Below are positions 39,978 through 48,305 of a stretch of 53,103 nucleotides of DNA, in pieces (position 1 is the stretch's first letter; every line of letters starts with the position of its first letter). Both the position numbers and the translations under genes were made by a program. Under the pieces are notes generated by a model. It saw only the letters and a program-made list of their open reading frames with translations, did no database searches and was not told the origin of the DNA. This DNA is from RDXT01 sp033765305 (GTDB taxonomy: Bacteria > Bacteroidota > Bacteroidia > J057), in the NCBI GenBank assembly GCA_033765305.1, contig JANRID010000053.1, forward strand, positions 1 through 53,103, given 5' to 3'.

Positions 39978-40919
39978 TCAGGGCTCCCGGTAGAACCGGT
40001 TGATCTTGCCGCCGCTGCCGCCTGCCTGGCCGATGGTCCAGCCCAGGCTCAGCTCATTGGCTGGCCCAAACAGGCTGCCCGACCGCTGATGCGGCGGCAT
40101 CAGATCCGCCGTGTACAGGAAACTCAGCCGCTTGAGCTGCATTCCCGCCATCAGCGAGATCAGCCAGTCCGTGCGGTATGAAACCCCCGCGATGAGGCGG
40201 TCCTCCATAAAGTAAAATTTTACATTCCCCTCGATCTGAAATGGAGCGGCCTCCACCTGCTTCAGCAGTACGGAGGGCTCGACCGACACCTGCCCGTAGT
40301 GCAGGATCATGCCGGCCAGCCCGTAATAATGGCGGTAGAGCCGCCCGATGACGGGAGCCGACTGCCCGTTGTCGAGGGTGCTGCGCAGCAGATTGGGCGC
40401 CGAAAATCCGGCATAGAAGCGTTCGTTGTGCATATACAGCCCGAATGCCACATCGCCTGCCCAGGTATTGCCGGCCTGCGCAGCCACCAGCGGATCGCCA
40501 GCCTGCTGGAAGTAGATCCGCCCCCCGTCCAGTGCAAACTGCGTTACTTTGGCTGCCATGCCAAAGGACAGATAATTCTGGCCGTAGGCGCCCGGCTGCC
40601 CCAGCCCGAAGCGGAACGCGTAGCCGAGCTGGAGGCCGGTACGGCTTGCCGGACCCGCCGCATCGGCAAAAACCATCGCCCCGAAGCTGTTTTTTTCATC
40701 CGCTGCGCCGTTATACAGCCCGGTAAGGGTGCGCGGCGATCCCGGAAATGCCTGCCACTGAGACCGGTACAGGAGCCGGAACTCGTGCCCGCCTGCGGCG
40801 CCTGCCGCTGCCGGGTTGAGCGCAAACAGGTTGGTGCGGTACTGGGAGAACAAGGGGTCCTGCTGCCCGCGCATGGCCAGCACGGCTGCGAGCAGGATGG
40901 TCAGCATGAACGGTTTCAT
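39978..40919 (-). CDS. PorP/SprF family T9SS-associated outer-membrane protein
   Basis: 313 residues from ATG 40919, overlapping the stop of the upstream SprB-like gene by ATGA. Signal peptide MKPFMLTILLAAVLAMRGQ. Typical start QDPLFSQYRTNLFALNPAAAGAAGG, then LYRSQWQAFPGSPRTLTGLYNG and repeated barrel strands (NYLSFGMAAKVTQFALDG, DVAFGLYMHNERFYAGFSAPNLL, VKFYFMEDRLIAGVSYR). PorP/SprF proteins hold or tether the large adhesin encoded next to them at the cell surface after T9SS export; the SprB-like partner is directly upstream. Confidence 0.92.
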   Translation of the reverse strand: MKPFMLTILLAAVLAMRGQQDPLFSQYRTNLFALNPAAAGAAGGHEFRLLYRSQWQAFPGSPRTLTGLYNGAADEKNSFGAMVFADAAGPASRTGLQLGYAFRFGLGQPGAYGQNYLSFGMAAKVTQFALDGGRIYFQQAGDPLVAAQAGNTWAGDVAFGLYMHNERFYAGFSAPNLLRSTLDNGQSAPVIGRLYRHYYGLAGMILHYGQVSVEPSVLLKQVEAAPFQIEGNVKFYFMEDRLIAGVSYRTDWLISLMAGMQLKRLSFLYTADLMPPHQRSGSLFGPANELSLGWTIGQAGGSGGKINRFYREP

Positions 40920-43057
40920 CGAAGCAGGGTAATGGTGCCTTTGACGAGGCGGCTTACACCGCCGTCCCGGATTTCGAGGGTATAGAAATATTCGCCGGCC
41001 GGCAGCGCCAGGCCGTTGCGGGTGCCGTTCCAGTCGTTGGCGTAGGGCGAAGCGGAGAAAATCAGCTGGCCCCAGCGGTTGTACACCTCCACGGCATTGT
41101 CCGGATATGCTTCCACGCAGGGCAGATGCCAGGCATCGTTGATGCCGTCGCCGTCCGGCGTGAAGCCGGTGTAGATCTCGTGGCACTGGGAGACCGAGAC
41201 CTCGCGGAGGCGGAAGGCAGCCTCCGCTTCGCAGCCGCGCGCATCGGACACCATGAGCAGATGCTCGCCGTTGTCGAGGCCCAGGGCCACGCTGTCCGTT
41301 TCCCCATTCGACCACAGATAGGCATACGGCGGTGTGCCGCCCGATACCTGTGCCGCCACCTGCCAGCTTCCCATCGTCTCCTGCGCTTCTGCCCGCACTT
41401 CGAGCACGGAGGGTGCTGCCAGTTCATAGGATCCAGCGGCGCGGCAGCCGCCGGCATCGGTCACCTGCACGGCATAGGTGCCCGGCGCCAGCCCGGCGAG
41501 CGAGTCGCCCGCATAGCCGCCGGACCATGCCGCCTGGTACGGCGCCGTGCCGCCGCTGATCCGGAGGCGGATAGCCCCGTCGGATGCACCGGCGCAGGAG
41601 ACCGGCGTCAGCTCCGGATCGATCTGCATCGGGAGCGGATCGGGCAGCACCACTTCGACGGATGCATCAGCCTGGTTTTGGTCCACGATCCGGACCGTAT
41701 AGCTGCCGGCAGCGAGCCCTGCCGCCACTGCGCCGCTGCCGCCGGCGTGGTTCCATTCGATCTGGTAGGGCGGCACGCCGCCGCTGGCCGAGGCCAGGAG
41801 GATGCCGTCGCTGCGCCCGGGGCAGGAGGGCGATTTGACGACCGATACCGCAGCCATCAGCGGCGCCGGGGCCTGAATGGCAATCGAAGCCGATGCCGTG
41901 CAGGCAATGGCGTCGGTCACGGTGACGGTATAGCTGCCTGCCTGCAGGCCGCTGGCGGTCTGGGTGTACTGCGGGGGCTCGGAATTCCAGGCATAGGTGT
42001 ACGGAGCAAATCCGCCGGACACATTTACCCGCACCATGCCGTCGGCAGCGCCGTGGCGGCTGACAGGAAAGCCGTTGTACTGCGAAAGCACCTCCGCATC
42101 CGCCTGCGGCTGATCGATCTCGACGCGGAGGAAGTTGTCCGACAGCACCAGGCAGCCGGAGGCCGAGACGGCTGTCAGCGGCAGGCCCGGCTGCGCATCG
42201 AGCTGGCCCGAATAGGATGCCCCGTACACGCGGTAGCGTGCGGGCGCGTAGGCGCTGAAGTCGATTGCCGAAGCTGCCGACCAGCCTTCGAGGGTGCCGG
42301 TGGTATCGCAGACGAGCCAGGCGTAGGAGGCCTGCACGGGGCCGCTGTGCGAAAACTGGCGGATCTGATTGCTGCCTGATGCGCAGATCCGCAGATCGCC
42401 GGGGCTGGATATGGAGGAGGCGGCCGCCTGGCATGCGACGGCTTCGTCGGTCACGCGGAAGGCATCGATCCCGATGTCGCCGGAAGCGCCGCCGCCCAGC
42501 CCGTCGAAGCGGACGCGGAAGCTGGCGCTGCGGAAAGCCGGCCCGATGGGCAGCTCGACTGTAGTCCAGGCCTGATAGATATCTGCGTCGAGGTACTGGA
42601 GGGCCCAGGTGGCGCCATTGTCGGCGGAGAAGAGGACCTGGACCCCGTCGGGGTCTGCGGCGCCCTGGCTGGCATTGATCAGGCAGAAGGAGAGGCGGAG
42701 ATCTGCGCCTGCGGGGGCACCGGAGAGGTTGATGATCGGGGAGCGGAGGCTGGGCACATCGCCGAAGAGCAGCCCGGAGGTATGGCATCGGGCAAAAAAC
42801 CCCGATCCATTACATCCTGCCGGCGCAGGGCTGCCGGATGCAGCAAAGGCATCGCTGCGGCGCCAGGTGCAGGCCGGGCCCGAACTGCAGCCGGCGGCAG
42901 CGGCAGCCGACCAGCCTGCCGGCGAAGCCGGAGACCCGGTCCAGAACTCGAATTCCTCTTCGTAATAGAGGGTTTGAGCCGCTGCGCGGGGCATCCATCC
43001 GCCGATCCAGCCGATCAGCAGGAGCAGTCTCCCGGTGCGAAGAACGATCTGATGCAT
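40916..43057 (-). CDS. SprB-repeat adhesin with gliding-motility-associated C-terminal domain
   Basis: 713 residues from ATG 43057. Signal peptide MHQIVLRTGRLLLLIGW..AAAQ. Residues ~30-210 form a jelly-roll-type domain (YYEEEFEFWTGSP, ADLRLSFCLINASQGAADPDG). Several SprB repeats follow (GAADGMVRVNVSGGFAPYTYAW, GRSDGILLASASGGVPPYQIEW, GASDGAIRLRISGGTAPYQAAW). The last ~85 residues are a T9SS type B sorting domain: YTGFTPDGDGINDAWHLP, VEVYNRWGQLIFSAS, LPAGEYFYTLEIRDG, VKGTITLLR. Such proteins are surface adhesins in gliding or biofilm. It is coupled to the PorP/SprF gene. Confidence 0.93.
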   Translation of the reverse strand: MHQIVLRTGRLLLLIGWIGGWMPRAAAQTLYYEEEFEFWTGSPASPAGWSAAAAAGCSSGPACTWRRSDAFAASGSPAPAGCNGSGFFARCHTSGLLFGDVPSLRSPIINLSGAPAGADLRLSFCLINASQGAADPDGVQVLFSADNGATWALQYLDADIYQAWTTVELPIGPAFRSASFRVRFDGLGGGASGDIGIDAFRVTDEAVACQAAASSISSPGDLRICASGSNQIRQFSHSGPVQASYAWLVCDTTGTLEGWSAASAIDFSAYAPARYRVYGASYSGQLDAQPGLPLTAVSASGCLVLSDNFLRVEIDQPQADAEVLSQYNGFPVSRHGAADGMVRVNVSGGFAPYTYAWNSEPPQYTQTASGLQAGSYTVTVTDAIACTASASIAIQAPAPLMAAVSVVKSPSCPGRSDGILLASASGGVPPYQIEWNHAGGSGAVAAGLAAGSYTVRIVDQNQADASVEVVLPDPLPMQIDPELTPVSCAGASDGAIRLRISGGTAPYQAAWSGGYAGDSLAGLAPGTYAVQVTDAGGCRAAGSYELAAPSVLEVRAEAQETMGSWQVAAQVSGGTPPYAYLWSNGETDSVALGLDNGEHLLMVSDARGCEAEAAFRLREVSVSQCHEIYTGFTPDGDGINDAWHLPCVEAYPDNAVEVYNRWGQLIFSASPYANDWNGTRNGLALPAGEYFYTLEIRDGGVSRLVKGTITLLR

Positions 43058-43205
43058 GGTGTAAACGTACCTGTCTGGGTGGGTTCCAGTTCCGGAATCG
43101 GGACAATTGTTCCAGAATCCCTGCAAGATCGGGTCTGCGGGGTCATTCCGGTACGGGATTTGTGCAAACGGCGATTTTTCCTGCTTCAGCTTCAGGCAGT
43201 TGACA

Positions 43206-43242
43206 AAAAGCGAAACCGGCAGCCTGACGGGCTGCCGGTTTC
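43206..43242 (-). terminator. Intrinsic terminator of sucC
   Basis: Reading the minus strand, GAAACCGGCAGCC-CGTCA-GGCTGCCGGTTTC is a perfect 13-bp stem with a 5-base loop followed by GCTTTTTG. It lies 22 bases after the sucC stop. Confidence 0.88.
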
Positions 43243-43263
43243 AGGGAGCGGGGGCGGGCCTGC

Positions 43264-44475
43264 TCAGGCGAGGGCTGCGCGGACTTTTTCGGCGGCTTCG
43301 GCCAGGGTAATGGCGGAAGTAACCTTCAGCCCGGACTCGTCGATGATCTGGGCGGCAAGCTCGGCATTGGTGCCTTGCAGGCGCACGATGATCGGGACAT
43401 TGATTTCGCCGATATTCTTGTAGGCTTCCACGACGCCGTTGGCTACGCGGTCGCAGCGCACGATGCCGCCGAAGATGTTGATGAGGATCGCTTTCACATT
43501 GGGATCCTTGAGGATGAGGCGCATGGCATTTTCGACGCGCTTGGCGTCGGCGGTGCCGCCCACATCGAGGAAGTTGGCGGGCTCGCCGCCGGAGAGCTTG
43601 ATGACGTCCATGGTCGCCATGGCCAGGCCGGCGCCGTTGACCATGCAGCCCACGTTGCCGTCGAGCTTGACGAAGTTGAGGTCGTAGTGCTTGGCTTCGA
43701 GGTCCATGGGATCCTCCTCGGTCTCGTCGTTCATGGCGGCGAGGTCGAGGTGGCGGAAGAGGGCATTGTCATCCACGCTGAACTTGCAGTCCACGGCGAT
43801 CACGCGGTTGTCGGAGGTTTTCAGCATGGGGTTGATTTCCAGCATGTCGGCATCCGACTCGCGGTAGGCTTTGTAGATGGCCACCATGAACTGAATGGCG
43901 CTGCTGAGGGCATCGCCGGCAAAGCCGAGCTGGAAGGCGATTTTGCGGGCCTGGAAGGCGCGGAAGCCCACGACGGGGTCCACCCATTCCTTGATGATTT
44001 TCTCCGGATGGTGCTCGGCGACCTCTTCGATGTCCATCCCGCCTTCGGTGGAGGCGATGATCACATCGCGGCTGCGTTCGCGGTCGAGGGTGATGGAGAA
44101 GTAGTATTCTTTGGGCTCGGTGGGGCCGGGGTAGTACACATCTTCGGCGACGAGGACCTTGTTGACCTTGCGGCCTTCGGGCCCGGTCTGGATGGTTACG
44201 AGGGTGCCTCCGAGGATGGCGGCAGCTTTCTCACGCACCTTGTCGATGCTGGAGGCGAAGACCACCCCGCGGGAGCCGGTTTCCTTGACGGTGCCCTTGC
44301 CGCGGCCGCCTGCATGGATCTGCGCCTTGATCACAACGCCTTTGCCGGCAGGATCGGGATAAATCTGACGGGCTGCCGACTCGGCTTCCTGCGGCGAGGA
44401 GGCAACCATGCCGCGCTGGATGGGCACACCGAATTTGCTGATGACGTCTTTCGCCTGGTATTCGTGGAGTTTCAT
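43264..44475 (-). CDS. sucC: Succinyl-CoA synthetase beta subunit (ADP-forming)
   Basis: 403 residues from ATG 44475 (MKLHEYQAKDVISKFGVPIQRG), the canonical SucC start; the frame upstream is shadow. ATP-grasp domain: VVIKAQIHAGGRGKGTVKETG near residue 45, VLVAEDVYYPG, YYFSITLDRERSRDVIIASTEGG. C-terminal ligase domain: NGAGLAMATMDVIKLSGGEPANFLDVGG near 270-300, ILINIFGGIVRCD, VRLQGTNAELAAQII. It converts succinyl-CoA and ADP to succinate and ATP in the citric acid cycle. The alpha subunit gene (sucD) is not adjacent, as often in Bacteroidota. A good terminator follows. Confidence 0.97.
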   Translation of the reverse strand: MKLHEYQAKDVISKFGVPIQRGMVASSPQEAESAARQIYPDPAGKGVVIKAQIHAGGRGKGTVKETGSRGVVFASSIDKVREKAAAILGGTLVTIQTGPEGRKVNKVLVAEDVYYPGPTEPKEYYFSITLDRERSRDVIIASTEGGMDIEEVAEHHPEKIIKEWVDPVVGFRAFQARKIAFQLGFAGDALSSAIQFMVAIYKAYRESDADMLEINPMLKTSDNRVIAVDCKFSVDDNALFRHLDLAAMNDETEEDPMDLEAKHYDLNFVKLDGNVGCMVNGAGLAMATMDVIKLSGGEPANFLDVGGTADAKRVENAMRLILKDPNVKAILINIFGGIVRCDRVANGVVEAYKNIGEINVPIIVRLQGTNAELAAQIIDESGLKVTSAITLAEAAEKVRAALA

Positions 44476-44877
44476 CGGGGAGCTGGTGAGTTTGACCGGG
44501 GGTAAAAATACATGCCGGAGCCCGCTTTTCAAACATCTGCCCCAGAAAAGCAGGGCTGACTTTCGGGAAGGGCTGTAGGGTATTTTCCGCATTGATTGTA
44601 CTACCTCCGAACAGCCGGACAGCTGCCGCTCCAATAAGCCGGGCACTTCCGCGTTTGATATACACCGGACCGGAAACGGTTCCTGCGATCCTGCCCGGGC
44701 AACTTCCGGATCGAATATTCAGTTATTGGAATATCAGCCCGGGTTTCGCACCTGTGCGGTCTCCCTGCAGCACACGCCACTGAAGACCAAGTATTTCCTT
44801 TTTGTTAGCCGCCTGATGGGAGAGGGATGCATCCGTGTCCTTCTCCTTTTTATATTTGCCTCTCCAGCCATCCTGCC
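44476..44877. other. 402-bp intergenic region between divergent sucC and DUF6157 genes
   Basis: No coding region supported. It holds an imperfect inverted element GAATATTC...GGAATATC near 44715-44735, and the -7-like TATATTTG at 44851-44858, 19 bp before ATG 44878, without a clear -33 box. Confidence 0.45.
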
Positions 44878-45288
44878 ATGCATACCACCAACTACCGCAG
44901 CACGTTCATCCGGATTGCCGACGACTGCCCGGTGCAGCAGGCGGAAGTTCCGCCCAGCCAGCCGGCATCCCCCTCCGTGGCCGCCCTGCAGTTCCAGATG
45001 CTCTGGGACCATCCCTATGCCTACACCTCGGACGAGGTGCTTTTTGGCGTATGGGCGCAGCGGCAGGGCATTCCCGCAGCAGAGCTGGAAGCGGCGCGGG
45101 CGCAGTTTTTCTCCAAGGGCCAGCCCTGCTTCCGCTCCTCTCCGCTCACCAAGCGCTACGGCTGGGGCGTGCACAGCGATGCGGAAGGCCGGGTCGCGAT
45201 CTATGCGGCAGAATCGGAGGCCTACCGCCGCCTTGCGGAAGACCCCGCACTGGCGCAGGTCAAGGCGATGCGCTCGAAGCGGGCCTGA
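44878..45288 (+). CDS. DUF6157 family protein
   Basis: 136 residues from ATG 44878. The family pattern is clear: MHTTNYRSTFIRIADDCPVQQAEVPP at the start, SVAALQFQMLWDHPYAYTSDEVLFGVWAQR near 33-62, FFSKGQPCFRSSPLTKRYGWGVHSDAEGRVAIYAAES near 78-112. It is a small cytoplasmic protein of unknown function, found alone in many bacteria; the conserved Cys in GQPCFR and the aromatic core are notable. Probably monocistronic from the TATATTTG element. Confidence 0.88.
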   Translation: MHTTNYRSTFIRIADDCPVQQAEVPPSQPASPSVAALQFQMLWDHPYAYTSDEVLFGVWAQRQGIPAAELEAARAQFFSKGQPCFRSSPLTKRYGWGVHSDAEGRVAIYAAESEAYRRLAEDPALAQVKAMRSKRA

Positions 45289-45293
45289 AGCCA

Positions 45294-45325
45294 TTTGCAT
45301 TCCCGGCGGCGGCTCGCTATCTTAT
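45294..45325 (+). promoter_or_regulatory. Promoter of the 45332 TIM-barrel gene
   Basis: TTTG (45294-45297), 20 bp, TATCTTAT (45318-45325): good -33 box and spacing. The -7 box ends only 6 bases before ATG 45332, so the transcript would be leaderless or start at a later ATG such as 45413 (MNTGFG). Confidence 0.45.
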
Positions 45326-45331
45326 CCCGCG

Positions 45332-46279
45332 ATGAACCGCCGCCATTTCCTCCAAACCTCCGCCGCCCTGGGCGCCGCCTCGCTGCTCGGCAGTTGCGGA
45401 ACCGATACGCCTATGAACACCGGATTCGGCATTCAGCTGTTTTCCCTGCCCCGCCTGCTGGAGCAGGACTTCCGGCAGGCCATCGCACTGCTGGCGTCGA
45501 TGGGCTACCGGAGCGTGGAGCTCTACGGCCCCTACCCCTTCAGCGCCCCCGGCGCCATCGACCGCTGGAAGGCGGTCACGCCGGCCCTGGGCTTCAGCGG
45601 CAGCGGCTATTTCGGGCTGCAGCGCGAGGAAGTGGCAGGCATCCTGCGCGAGCACGGCCTCACGGCGCCCTCCATCCACACGGATCTCGACACCCTCGAA
45701 ACCCGCATGGGCCCCCTGGCCGAGGCCGCCCACGCCCTGGGCCACCAGTACGTGGGCCTGCCGGCCATCCCGGACGAGCGCCGCACGACGCTCGACGGCT
45801 ACAAGCGCACCGCAGATGCTTTCAATGCCATCGGCGAGGCCGCCAAACGCGAGGGCATCCGCTTTGCCTACCACAACCACGGCTACGGCCTGCAGGAGCT
45901 GGACGGCGAGCTGCCGCTCGATCTGCTGATCCGGCGCACCGATCCGGGGCTGGTCTTTCTGGAAATGGACATCTTCTGGATGACCGCCGGCGGCGGCGAT
46001 CCGGTTGCCTACCTGCGCAGCTACCCCGGCCGCTACCGCCTGATGCACCTCAAGGATATGAAGGAGCGCAAGCGCTTCTCCGGCGACGGCGGCAATGCGA
46101 TGCAGTGGATCGAGCTGTTTCCGTACATGACGACCGCCGGCAGCGGGGTGCTCGACCTGGCCGCCATCGTCGCTGCAGCCCGCGAAGCGGGCGTGGAGCA
46201 CCTCATCGTGGAGCAGGATATGGTGGCCCAGCCGGAGATTGCCCTGCAGCAGAGCCTCGACTTTCTGAAGGGGGTGTGA
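45332..46279 (+). CDS. TIM-barrel sugar phosphate isomerase/epimerase-like protein
   Basis: 315 residues. The N-terminus MNRRHFLQTSAALGAASLLGSC combines a Tat-like RR motif with a lipobox Cys, so it may be a Tat lipoprotein. Barrel features: GIQLFSLPRLLEQDF, YRSVELYGPYPF near 55, AKREGIRFAYHNHGYGLQEL near 185 (metal-ligand region), LVFLEMDIFWMTAGGGDPVAYL near 212, YRLMHLKDMKERKRF and HLIVEQDMVAQPEIALQQSLDFL at the end. It is one of three such exported proteins in the window (5375, 16168) and most like that at 16168. Substrate unknown. Confidence 0.87.
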   Translation: MNRRHFLQTSAALGAASLLGSCGTDTPMNTGFGIQLFSLPRLLEQDFRQAIALLASMGYRSVELYGPYPFSAPGAIDRWKAVTPALGFSGSGYFGLQREEVAGILREHGLTAPSIHTDLDTLETRMGPLAEAAHALGHQYVGLPAIPDERRTTLDGYKRTADAFNAIGEAAKREGIRFAYHNHGYGLQELDGELPLDLLIRRTDPGLVFLEMDIFWMTAGGGDPVAYLRSYPGRYRLMHLKDMKERKRFSGDGGNAMQWIELFPYMTTAGSGVLDLAAIVAAAREAGVEHLIVEQDMVAQPEIALQQSLDFLKGV

Positions 46280-46345
46280 TCAGGGGGACGGCAACCAGCT
46301 TCCACTAGACTATGCTGGTTATCAGCCGTTTGCTGCCAGTTTCCC

Positions 46346-48112
46346 TCACCCCTTCACATGCAAACCCAGCTCGTCCAGCGCCTTCTGCGGCACGGGGCCG
46401 GGCGCATCCATCATGAGGTCGCGCCCGCCGGCGGATTTGGGGAAGGGGATCACGTCGCGGATGCTCGGCTCGCCGGCGAGCAGCATCACCCAGCGGTCCA
46501 GCCCGAAGGCGCAGCCGCCGTGCATGGGGGCGCCGTATTCGTAGGCCCGCAGCATGAAGCCGAATTTCTGCTCCTTCTCCGCCTCCGTCAGGCCGAGGAT
46601 GTCGAAAATCTTGCTCTGCACGTCCGGACGGGTAATGCGGATGGAGCCGGACAGGATCTCGCTGCCGTTCATGACCATGTCATAGGTCTGGGCGTAGCAG
46701 TTTTCCGGATCGGTGTCGAGTTTTCCGAGGTCCTCTTCGCGGGGCATGCAGAAGGGGTGGTGGGCAAAAGTCAGCTCGCCGCTTTCCTCGTCGCGCTCGA
46801 AGAGCGGGAAATCCACGACCCAGAACACGGACCAGCTTCCGGGCTGGATCCAGTTTTCCTGCCGGGCCAGCTGCAGGCGCAGCGTCCCGAGCATTTTGCG
46901 GGCTTTGGACTTCAGCTTGTCGGCGAGGATGAGCAGCAGGTCGCCTTCGCCGGCGCCTGCCTGGGCCATGATGGCGCGGAGCTGGTCTTCGGCATAGAAC
47001 TTATCCACGCTCGATTTGAGGCCGTCGGCGCCCCAGCGGATGTACATCAGGCCGGTAGCGCCGATCTGCGGCGATTTGACGAAGTCGGTCAGGGCGTCGA
47101 GCTGCTTGCGGGTGTAGCCCGCGCAGCCCTTGGCCACCAGGCCGCCCACGAGGCCGCCGGCCTCCAGCACGCTGTTGATCACGCCGAATTCCGAGCCGGT
47201 CATGACGCCGTTGAGTTCCTGGATCTCGCAGCCGAAGCGCAGGTCGGGCTTGTCGGTGCCGTATTTGCGCAGGCATTCCAGATAGGGAATGCGCTGAAAA
47301 TCGGGCAGTTCCACGCCGATGGTCTTGCGGAAGACGTGCTTGGTGAGCCCTTCGAAGGTGCGGAAGATGTCCTCCTGGGTCACGAAGCTCATCTCGCAGT
47401 CCACCTGGGTGAACTCCGGCTGGCGGTCGCCGCGGAAGTCCTCGTCGCGGAAGCATTTGACGATCTGGTAGTAGCGGTCCATGCCGGCCACCATGAGCAG
47501 CTGCTTGAGGATCTGGGGCGACTGCGGCAGGGCGTAGAAAGTGCCGGGGTGGATGCGGGAAGGCACCAGAAAGTCGCGGGCGCCTTCGGGGGTGGACTTG
47601 ATGAAGTTGGGGGTCTCGATCTCGCAGAAATCCTGAGCATCGAGGTATTCGCGCACGGCGCGGGCCACCTGGGCGCGCAGGAGCAGGTTGCGGGCCATGC
47701 GCGGGCGGCGGATGTCGAGGTAGCGGTAGGTCATGCGCAGCTCCTCGGACCCGTCGGTTTCGTCTTCGATGAGGAAGGGGGGCAGCTTGGCCTCGCTGAC
47801 GAGGGTGACGGAGGTCGGGTTGAGCTCGATCTCGCCGGTGGGCAGCTTGGGATTTTTGCTTTCGCGCTCCATGACGACGCCGGTCGCCATGACCACCGAT
47901 TCGCGGCCCCACTTGCGGGCCTGGGCGTAGAGTTCCGCCTGGGTATCGGACCTGAAAGAGAGCTGCGTGATGCCGTAGCGGTCGCGCAGGTCCACGAAGA
48001 GGATATAGCCCAGGTCGCGGCTGCGCTGGACCCAGCCGCCGAGGGTGACGATCTGGCCGGCGTGCTCAAGGCGGAGCTCGCCGCAGGTATGGGTACGGAG
48101 CGTGGTTTGCAT
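46346..48112 (-). CDS. aspS: Aspartyl-tRNA synthetase
   Basis: 588 residues, full length for the bacterial type. OB-fold anticodon domain: GQIVTLGGWVQRSRDLGYILFVDLRDRYGITQL at 20-52. Class II core: FLVPSRIHPGTFYALPQSPQILKQLLMVAGMDRYYQIVKCFRDED near 180-225 (motif 2) and the QPEFTQVDCEMSF stretch; the bacterial GAD insertion (~290-410); motif 3 AFGLDRWVMLLAGEPSIRDVIPFPK near 535-560. It charges tRNA-Asp (and possibly tRNA-Asn if discriminating residues allow). Transcribed alone. Confidence 0.98.
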   Translation of the reverse strand: MQTTLRTHTCGELRLEHAGQIVTLGGWVQRSRDLGYILFVDLRDRYGITQLSFRSDTQAELYAQARKWGRESVVMATGVVMERESKNPKLPTGEIELNPTSVTLVSEAKLPPFLIEDETDGSEELRMTYRYLDIRRPRMARNLLLRAQVARAVREYLDAQDFCEIETPNFIKSTPEGARDFLVPSRIHPGTFYALPQSPQILKQLLMVAGMDRYYQIVKCFRDEDFRGDRQPEFTQVDCEMSFVTQEDIFRTFEGLTKHVFRKTIGVELPDFQRIPYLECLRKYGTDKPDLRFGCEIQELNGVMTGSEFGVINSVLEAGGLVGGLVAKGCAGYTRKQLDALTDFVKSPQIGATGLMYIRWGADGLKSSVDKFYAEDQLRAIMAQAGAGEGDLLLILADKLKSKARKMLGTLRLQLARQENWIQPGSWSVFWVVDFPLFERDEESGELTFAHHPFCMPREEDLGKLDTDPENCYAQTYDMVMNGSEILSGSIRITRPDVQSKIFDILGLTEAEKEQKFGFMLRAYEYGAPMHGGCAFGLDRWVMLLAGEPSIRDVIPFPKSAGGRDLMMDAPGPVPQKALDELGLHVKG

Positions 48113-48250
48113 AGGCGGAATCTATCGGACGGCAAAGATAGGCAAACCTGCGGGGAATGGAAGGGAACGGGGGATTTTTTGGCGGCATCGGCTGCCTGCC
48201 GGAGGCATGCATGCGGCTCAAACCGACAACCTGCGCCCGATTCCAGACCA

Positions 48251-48280
48251 ACGGTGCCCCGGCGTACGCCGGGGCACCGT
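48251..48280. promoter_or_regulatory. 30-bp perfect palindrome overlapping a -7-like promoter element
   Basis: The left half is ACGGTGCCCCGGCGT and the right half its exact complement, centred on GTAC. The final T begins TATCTTGC (48280-48287), a -7-like box, 18 bp before ATG 48306. It occupies the space where the -33 box should be, so it looks like an operator; as RNA it would form a 13-bp stem. Confidence 0.6.
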
Positions 48281-48305
48281 ATCTTGCAGCCTTACCGGAT
48301 CTGCC

